DNA of 64,000 nucleotides from Craterostigma plantagineum (Eukaryota; Streptophyta; Magnoliopsida; Lamiales; Linderniaceae). Below the pieces are notes generated by a model. It had not been told where the DNA came from. It worked only from the letters and a program-made list of their open reading frames with translations, and did no database searches. The stretch spans positions 62,001 to 126,000 of the forward strand of contig JAPQWV010000658.1 in assembly GCA_027422505.1 (NCBI GenBank), read 5' to 3'. The position numbers were made by a program, and so were the translations under genes. Shown here piece by piece: positions 56,256 to 64,000 of the stretch (its first letter is position 1; each line of letters opens with the position of its first letter).

Positions 56256-56784
56256 TTCTGAAACCGGGTTTTCGAACCGGACCGGAAATTTTAGTGGTTT
56301 AAGGTTTAGTGGTTTAACTGGTATAAAACCGGAGTAAAACCGGTATCTTATGTAAAACGAATATATATTTTATAAATGAATTAATCAAAATATCATAGAA
56401 CACATACATATTTTTATGACTTTTTTCCAATTTATTATTTTATAAAATTAAGTGGCAAATTAAATAATACTAAATTGTGTAGGGGTTATAAGTTAATTGC
56501 AATTGACGATGTCTAAGTATTAAAATTAATCAATTTGGGGTCAAAACGTAAATAAAAAACTATTGGGCTAATATCGTAATTATAAATTCAAAATGTACGT
56601 GGTGGGTGGTGTTCGAACCCATGCTTTTCAGATACAAAAATCAAACCTTCACCAGTAGACCAATCCATCATTTTCATAAATTTACTCATTTTCGTGTAAC
56701 TTATAGATAATCGAATTATTTTTTTTATAAATATAGACCGGACCGGGACCGGACCGGATTTGTGACCGGTCCGGTCTGAACCGG
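56256..56784. mobile_element. Probable non-autonomous hAT-like fragment
   Basis: Both ends are rich in inverted ACCGGACCGG words. The left reads GGTTCTGAAACCGGG...CGAACCGGACCGG and the right GACCGGACCGGGACCGGACC...TCTGAACCGG. This imperfect terminal inverted repeat pattern is common in small plant hAT relatives. The inside is AT-rich and noncoding. Exact ends and target duplication cannot be set, because element D's end and the Ty3 LTR abut it. Confidence 0.45.
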
Positions 56785-59383
56785 TGTGGCGACCCTACTT
56801 TTCTAACTAGGATTAGTGGCGGATTTCCGCAACGTAAGCCGCGGAAGGCCCGTCTAATTAAAACTTTTTCCTAAAATAATAAACACTAATATAAAAATTC
56901 GTCTACATCGTCATGTCTGTACACGGGCCGAATCCCCAAAAATACCAAAAGAACCAAAAGTCCTAAAGCCGCTCTACAGGTCTTCATCCATGTACCGCAC
57001 CGCCCTCAAAAGTCCGTGGAGCACCGCCACCAGCCGCCTCACTCACGACGCGTATCAGCGTCGGACTCAGTACCTACAACACGTAAACACTGAGCAATTT
57101 GCCCAGTAGTTAATAAAATGCATGTATGCAAGTGTGCACTCAATCCCAATCCCCATATCTCACATGCCAATGGACACTCTTTCTTTTCCCACATCCTATC
57201 TCATCTCATACAACACAGGGCCCTAGGTCAGGCTCGGCACCCACGCGCGCAATAAATATCATGGGTGGTCCCGTGATTCCACCCGTATCCAATATCATGG
57301 GAAATAACACCCATATCCGATATCATGGGTGATAACCCATAGTCATGGGCGGTCAGACCCGTATCAGTACCATGGGTAATATATCAATATACCCGTATCA
57401 ATATCAGCGGTATGCCCTCGAATCGACCACATTCGAGTAGACAGATCGATCACGTCTGTCTCCGCTAAGTGGCCTCCGAGCCCAACCTCAAACAATAGTC
57501 AAAATCATTTCAGTCTACCCCAATCGTTCGTATATCAAATCATCACCGTATCGCTACGGTGGAAACCATCTCTCAACCTGATGTGACATGCACATGCTAT
57601 GCATATAAGCGTAATAACATATAAAACATGATTCATATGAAATATATGTAAAACACATAAAACACGTATTTCACATAAATCACTGAATCACATAAAATCA
57701 CATAAGTCACATATGTGTTTACGCATTGTAGATGGATGATCCACCTACCTGTCCTCTTGCTAGCGTCAAATAAAAAGTCCGGTGTAGTCCCTATATATCG
57801 ATCCTCTGAATATAATAAATATTTTCATATTAATTTACTAAGTCATATAAATTTCGAAAATGCTAGAATTATCAAAATCCTAAAATTTATGAAAACCTAA
57901 AATAATGAAATCCCTAAAAATAAATAAACCCTACAACATTGAAAACCCTAGGAATAGCAAAACCCTAAAATTATGAAAATCCTAAAAATCCTAAAATGCT
58001 AAAATTACTAATTAACGGAAACTATTATATTTCGAAGTCTTTGTATGATATAATTATTACATCTCGATTTCTTTTGATAACTATCCTATATCGAAATCAT
58101 ATATAAATGTCGAGGTTGTTGGTTGAAATAGTTCTCGACATCTTCCTAAGGTTTATGATATCTTGAAATCATCTAAATGTCGAAAGCAATACATGATAGT
58201 TAATATCGAGATAAAAGAAATGTTGAGATTCATTACCTCTCAAGATCTAATAAATATCGAATTATATCATGGAGGATGTCGAGATTTTCACTATTATTAT
58301 CAAACATTTCGATATTCTACAAGCTATCATACTTCGACATTTTATATATATCGACATCTATCTATAATAAAAATACAACACGCAAACATACCTCGAAATC
58401 ATTAGTGGTACTATACTTCGACATCTATCTTTCGAATTTATTCCATACCTCGAAATCATTAGTGGGATTATACCAATTCGAGATCTAAAAATCGTGATCC
58501 TCCCAAAAACCTAAAATCAGTACTATCAAAATCATCTTCAAAAAATCATTTCTAATGCGGAATACGGTACACCTTAAATTTAACCTTCATTAAAATTTCA
58601 TATACTCCAAAAATTCACATAAATATCGAAACCTCGTTAGATAGCTCATATGATTATTAGTAAGCTTCTAAAATTAGGGTCTCTATCCATAACAGGTTTC
58701 GGACCTTCATGATACTATCGACAATTAAAACTCATACTCTACCATATGAATACCCATAATTATGAATTAGAATTCGGAAATCCTAGGATCTTGACAGAAT
58801 ATCCTCGAAAGTCTTCTGTTGTTTACCACATAGTCATGTGAGTGTATATTCATATCGAAAATAGTCTAAACATATTAAGCGTGGGGAATTTTTCATATAC
58901 CTCTTCTTCACAGCTTTTGGATTGGTTATTGACCTTAGTCGAATTTCTCCCTTCTTGGCTCGAGAATGGTTGTTCTCCTCTTTTTAATTCTTATCTTCTT
59001 AAGGTTTCTTTATACTGAATCGTTACTTCAATAGGTATGGATATTATCTCTTAAAAACTCGTGTGATAAGACAAGGTGGTGACGTAAATTTCCTTAACCT
59101 TAAGTAATGTGGTAAACCTTATCATACTTTAATATCTTTAAGCCACCTTTGGGCCTCATTCACATTTAAAGTATAGCTTATTCATTTGTTGGGTCTTAGA
59201 GATATTATTTAAATTTCCTATAAGTCCAAACGAATTTATCCCCATAATGTTTTCTTTAAAATTCTTGGCCAAATCTTGAGAATGATTCTTATACAATTAG
59301 TATTTAAGACACATATTATGTAAATTTCGTTTAACTATATATCTAATTATATCGAATCCCGTATTAAATTTACGGGTATTACA
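56785..59383 (-). repeat. Long Ty3 LTR, 2599 bp, copy 1 (3' LTR)
   Basis: On the minus strand it starts TGTAATACCCGTAAATTTAA and ends GGGTCGCCACA. It contains repeated CATGGGTG/CACCCATA words (57255-57400) and many TCTCGACAT or CTCGAAATC words (58020-58500), including a direct repeat ATACCTCGAAATCATTAGTGG (58389-58409; again at 58444-58464). No supported gene lies in it. The partner at 61420 is nearly identical over the shared 2.1 kb. Confidence 0.93.
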
Positions 59384-59397
59384 TCATCCCCCCTTAA
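59384..59397 (-). promoter_or_regulatory. Polypurine tract of Ty3 element gypsy-3
   Basis: On the minus strand, AAGGGGGGATGA directly precedes the LTR start. Further upstream is the TTTCGGGGACGAAATTCTT signature common at the 3' end of such Ty3 elements. Confidence 0.85.
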
Positions 59398-59641
59398 AAG
59401 AATTTCGTCCCCGAAATTCAGTGGTGGAGGACTCACGTTCGGTTCTAGGACTAGCCTTTATTCGTGTATTCCCCAGACCCTCTAGGTGTACTTATTTCTA
59501 TTCTCATCACGCTTTCGCTGCGCACTCTAGGCGATAAAGAGTTTCAGAAATAGGGGCAAACCCTGGTATCAGATCTATCCTGAACCTTATTTCTCGATTA
59601 AGGGGTAACTTCTGGAGATCATTTGGAAATACATCAGCATG
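59398..59641 (-). pseudogene. pol: gypsy-3 pol remnant: RT start joined to 3' end
   Basis: After the protease, the minus strand reads [20 protein letters not shown], the start of reverse transcriptase. At about 59510-59515 it passes to the element's 3' noncoding end. RT core, RNase H and integrase are therefore deleted. The same join is present in the second copy at 63549-63570. Confidence 0.8.
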
Positions 59642-60060
59642 CTAATTAACTATCGTTACGCTTTTCAGTTCTGGCTGAGGTAATTCCTCCGCCTTCACCG
59701 CATATACGAGATAAGACTCACGACCGGACCTCAAAAATCGCTGAGCCTTTAGAGCAGAAATTCGTGGAACACGTGTCGAATTGGCTTTACCCGAAAAAGT
59801 GAACACCTCTTCTTCGGGCAGTTGAAATATTACGACCTTCTTGTTATTATCTATAATGGCTCCGAATTTCGAAAGCCAGTCCATCCCAAAGATGACATTA
59901 TAGTCATTCATTGGGATCACAATTAGGTCGACGCTCAAATTCCTACTCTCAACGTTCATGGAGCATCCTTTTAGCACTTGGTTAGTGCCCGTCGGATCTC
60001 TATATGGCAGAGAAACTACGTAGTTACATTTAGATAAGGTAGGAGAGATCCCACCTTTGC
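59642..60060 (-). pseudogene. pol: gypsy-3 protease, C-terminal part
   Basis: A 111-codon frame (59977-59642) follows a frame change near 60020. It reads NLSVDLIVIPMNDYNVIFGM and LSKFGAIIDNNKKVVIF, then the link to RT (RISALKAQRFLRSGRESYLV). A nearly identical second copy is at 63689-63985. Confidence 0.88.
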
Positions 60061-61261
60061 CACGTACTTGGCCGACACGAACGTATGTGTGGCCCCAGAG
60101 TCAATTAACACGGAAGTGGGAACGTAATAGATAGTTAACGTACCCGTTACTACAAAAGGATTTGCTTCGGCCTCCTCATTTGTCAAAGTAAAAACTCGTG
60201 CTGGCACCGGTGGAGGTCGGACTAACGGTTGATTTGCAATTTGAGGAATATTCACATGGCAAGTTATGGCATAGTGCCCAGTCTTTCCACATCGAAAACA
60301 CTGCGGAGTTAGGTTCGGTCCTGTCCTACGACGTACCCCGTAGTGGTAGCGTCCGCACTGTTTACACTGCGGTACGATGTTCGTGGGTCGGTTTGGAACA
60401 TTACCCGGTCCCTGGTTCGCCCTCGGTTGCCAGTTTTGTTGGCCTTGTGGATTCCCGTGGTAGTCTGGCCCCTTACCAAAGAACTGACGCTTCTGGTTCC
60501 CTCCTCCCTGTTGCACTTCCGTCTTTCTTTTTGCTTCTTGCGCTTTTGCAACTCTACTCTCCGCCTGTTCGGCTAGGATTGCTCGTTCAGCAATGCGTGC
60601 ATAGGTCTTCCCCTCGGTGTCGTACATACTTACGTTTCGGAAGATCTCGGGTTTGAGACCTTCCAGAAAACGCTCGATCTTCAGCTCGTCGGTAGCTACT
60701 ATATGTGGTGCAAACCTCGAGAGTTGCTCGAACTTGCGGATGTAATCCGCTACTGACATTCCTCCTTGCTTGAGATTGATAAATTCGTTCAGCTTCCGCG
60801 TCCTATCCGGCTCCGTAAAATATTTTCCTCGGAATAGAATCTTAAACCTTTCCCAGGTCATCGTAGTGGAATCCTCAAACACCTGAATTGTATCCCACCA
60901 GTAGCCCGCGTTCCCACGTAGCATGAATGTGGCACATGTCACCTTTTCTGTATCGGGTAAATGGCTCACACGGAACATATTCTCGATGGTCCTAAGCCAA
61001 TCCTCGGCATCGGTAGGATCGGCGGCCTCCTCAAACATAGGGGGTTTAACCTTCGGAACCTCTCCCCGGCAGTTTCTACACGTTCTAGTCCTGGGGATGC
61101 ATGACGTTCCGAAGAATTCTGACGGTGAATGAGATCATTGATCTGATCTGACTGTCGTCGGATCAGATGGTCAACTGATGGATGGTAGAATTGTCGTTAG
61201 GTGGGGATTCAGATCCCGCCCTACGACCAGAACTGCCTATCTCTCGACGTCCCTTCGGCAT
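60016..61261 (-). pseudogene. gag: gypsy-3 gag with zinc knuckle and protease active site
   Basis: A likely start ATG is at 61261-61259 (MPKGRREIGSSG), with frame changes near 61170 and 61040. From 61038 a clean 340-codon frame follows. It has the Retrotrans_gag core (EEAADPTDAEDWLRTIENMF, TMTWERFKILFRGKYFTEP, FINLKQGGMSVADYIRKFEQ), then a Q/N/G-rich basic region. Next is a first CxxC cluster (CKQCGRYHYG), the zinc knuckle CFRCGKTGHYAITC, and the protease active site LIDSGATHTF. Gag and protease are fused in one frame, as in many plant Ty3 elements. Confidence 0.93.
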
Positions 61262-61400
61262 TTTTAACTAGTTCTACAGTCATTCATATAAAACACGTAT
61301 ATCAAATAACACGTAATGACATCAATCATTGAACTTACTGGCCAGGCTGGTTCTCCAGGCTTTTGAGCGACAGTACATGGACAGTCTGCAGAATCTAAAG

Positions 61401-61419
61401 CCTACGCTCTGATAGCACC
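61401..61419 (-). promoter_or_regulatory. Primer-binding site of gypsy-3
   Basis: On the minus strand, immediately after the LTR end, is GGTGCTATCAGAGCG, close to the Met-tRNA complement TGGTATCAGAGC. Confidence 0.75.
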
Positions 61420-63548
61420 TGTGGCGACCCTACTTTTCTAACTAGGATTAGTGGCGGATTTCCGCAACGTAAGCCGCGGAAGGCCCGTCTAATTAAAACT
61501 TTTTCCTAAAATAATAAACACTAATATAAAAATTCGTCTACATCGTCATGTCTGTACACGGGCCGAAGCCCCAAAAATACCAAAAGAACCAAAAGTCCTA
61601 AAGCCGCTCCACAGGTCTTCATCCATGTACAGCACCGCCCTCAAAAGTCCGTGGAGCACCGCCACCAGCCGCCTGAGTCACGACGCGTATCAGCGTCGGA
61701 CTCAGTACCTACAACACGTAAACACTGAGCAATTTGCCCATTAGGTGAATAAAATGCATGTATGCAAGTGTGCACTCAATCCCAACCCCCATATCTCACA
61801 TGCCAATGGACACTATTTCTTTTCCCACATCCTATCTCATCTCATACAACACAGGGCCCTAGGTCAGGCTCGGCACCCACGCGCGCAATAAATATCATGG
61901 GTGGTCACGTGATTCCACCCGTATCCAATATCATGGGGGATAACACCCATATCCAATATCATGGGTGATAACCCATAGTCATGGGCGGTCAGACCCGTAT
62001 CAGTACCATGGGTAATATATCAATATACCCGTATCAATATCAGCGGTATGCACCTCCAATCGACCACATCCGAGTAGACAGATCGATCACGTCTGTCTCC
62101 GCTAAGTGGCCTGCGAGCCCAACCTCAAACAATAGTCAAAATCATTTCATTCTACCCCAATCGTTCGTATATCAAATCATCACCGTATCGCTACGGTGGA
62201 AACCATCTCTCAACCTGATGTGATATGCACATACTATGGATATAAGCGTAATAACATATAAAACATGATTCATATGAAATATATGTAAAAACACATAAAA
62301 CACGTATTTCACATAAATCACTGAATAACATAAAATCACATAAGTCACATATGTGTTTACGCATTGTAGGTGGATGATCCACCTACCTGTCCTACTGCTA
62401 GCGTCTAATAAAAAGTCCGGTGTAGTCCCTATATATCGATCCTCTGAATATAATAAATATTTTCATATTAATTTACTAAGTCATATAAATTTCGAAAATG
62501 CTAGAATTATCAAAATCCTAAAATTTATGAAAACCTAAAAATAATGAAATTCCTAAAAATAAATAAACCCTACAACATTGAAAACCCTAGGAATAGCAAA
62601 ACCCTAAAATTATGAAAATCCTAAAAATCCTAAAATGCTAAAATTACTAATTATCGGAAACTATTATATTTCGAAGTCTTTGTATGATATAATTATTACA
62701 TCTCGATTTCTTTTGATAACTATCCTATATCGAAATCATATATAAATGTCGAGGTTGTTGGTTGAAATAGTTCTCGACATCTTCCTAAGGTTTATGATAT
62801 CTTGAAATCATCTAAATGTCGAAAGCAATACATGATAGTTAATATCGAGATAAAAGAAATGTTGAGATTCATTACCTCTCAAGATCTAATAAATATCGAA
62901 TTATATCATGGAGTATGTCGAGATTTTCACTATTATTATCAAACATTTCGATATTCTACAAGCTATCATACTTCGACATTTTATATATATCGACATCTAT
63001 CTATAATAAAAATACAACACGCAAACATACCTCGAAATCATTAGTGGTACTATACTTCGACATCTATCTTTCGAATTTATTACATACCTCGAAATCATTA
63101 GTGGGATTATACCAATTCGAGATCTAAAAATCGTGATCCTCCCAAGAACCTAAAATCAGTACTATCAAAATCATCTTCAAAAAATCATTTCTAATACAGA
63201 ATACGGTACACCTTAAATTTAACCTTCATTACAATTTCATATACTCCAAAAATTCACATAAATATCGAAACCTCGTTAGATAGCTCATATGATTATTAGT
63301 AAGCTTCTAAAATTAGGGTTTCTATCCATAACAGGTTTCGGACCTTCATGATACTATCGACAATTAAAACTCATACTCTACCATATGAATACCCATAATT
63401 ATGAATTAGAATTCGGAAAACCTAGGATCTTGACAGAATATCCTCGAAAGTCTTCAGTTGTTTACCACATAGTCATGTGAGTGTATATTCATATCGAAAA
63501 TAGTCTAAAAACATATTAAGCGTGGGGAATTTTTCATATACCTCTTCT
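61420..63548 (-). repeat. Long Ty3 LTR, copy 2 (5' LTR), truncated
   Basis: It repeats 56785 to about 58910 almost perfectly, at a distance of 4635 bp. The last about 475 bp of the LTR and about 120 bp of the following internal sequence are missing. The join at 63548/63549 shows TTC shared by both sides. Confidence 0.92.
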
Positions 63549-64000
63549 TCTCATCACGATTTCGCTGCGCACTCTAGGCGATAAAGAGTTTCAGAAATAG
63601 GGGCAAACCCCGGTATCAGATCTATCCTGAACCTTATTTCTCGATTAAGGGGTAACTTCGGGAGATCATTTGGAAATACATCAGCCTGCTAATTAACTAT
63701 CGTTACGCTTTTCAGTTCTGGCTGAGGTAATTCCTCCGCCTTCACCGCATATACGAGATAAGACTCACGACCGGACCTCAAAAATCGCTGAGCCTTTAGA
63801 GCAGAAATTCGTGGAACACGTGTCGAATTGGCTTTACCCGAAAAAGTGAACACCTCTTCTTCGGGCAATTGAAATATTACGACCTTCTTGCTATTATCTA
63901 TAATGGCTCCGAATTTCGAAAGCCAGTCCATCCCAAAGATGACATTATAGTCATTCATTGGGATCACAATTAGGTCGACGCTCAAATTCCTACTCTCAAC
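63549..64000 (-). pseudogene. pol: gypsy-3 second copy of internal region, runs off the window
   Basis: It matches 59503-59955: the same RT-start-to-3'-end deletion join, the protease frame 63985-63689 (NLSVDLIV-type reading, 98 codons visible) and the same stop. The rest lies outside the window. Confidence 0.88.

Overview
The window looks like repeat-rich nuclear DNA of a flowering plant, most likely a eudicot. It contains LTR retrotransposons and their decayed relatives almost end to end. The primer-binding sites match the 3' end of plant initiator methionine tRNA. I found no convincing host gene, no rRNA or tRNA gene and no CRISPR array. Species cannot be read from the sequence.

Layout: 1-1093 is an Athila-type Ty3 gag (minus), followed by probable Ty3 LTR sequence. 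2041-3462 is a Ty3 pol (minus, internally deleted). 3490-8409 is the 3' part of a Copia element (copy A, plus), joined through one LTR (8410-8772) to a second Copia copy (A'), whose gag is cut at 10671 by a minus-strand Copia (E, 10672 to about 16280). 16290-18452 is a Ty3 LTR without a partner (minus). 18453-18577 is a splinter of Copia linker. 18578-22385 is a Ty3 gag-pol (minus) and 22386-25343 a minus-strand Copia gag half (F). 25420-32555 (G) and 32556-52535 (H) are two plus-strand Copia copies in tandem. H is split by a complete 12.4-kb Copia element (C, 38639-51062) with matching 5-bp target duplications, TTATC. 52536-56255 is the 3' part of a minus-strand Copia (D). 56256-56784 is a probable hAT-type fragment. 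56785-64000 is a Ty3 element with 2.6-kb LTRs, in a head-to-tail duplication of period 4635 bp (minus).

The most interesting system is the Copia family (A, C, D, G, H and the more distant E and F). Between gag and pol, copies F and H carry a 1.5-1.8-kb segment that starts GAG|GT, continues the gag frame into a coiled-coil protein, ends in a stop codon and then in a pyrimidine-rich tract plus CAG immediately before the protease. The younger copy C lacks exactly this segment, as if made from spliced RNA. Unspliced RNA would then give Gag plus coiled coil and spliced RNA would give Gag-Pol. The same family has a third long ORF (about 1,150 codons) between pol and the 3' LTR, where retroviruses keep env. 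In copy C its ATG directly follows a strong splice acceptor (TTTCTTTTCAG|ATG). That protein shows no signal peptide or clear membrane span and is not an obvious envelope.

All coding regions are damaged by stops, frameshifts or deletions, and many stops look like C-to-T changes. The material appears to be silenced, decaying and repeatedly rearranged, with several junctions carrying microhomology or templated filler.
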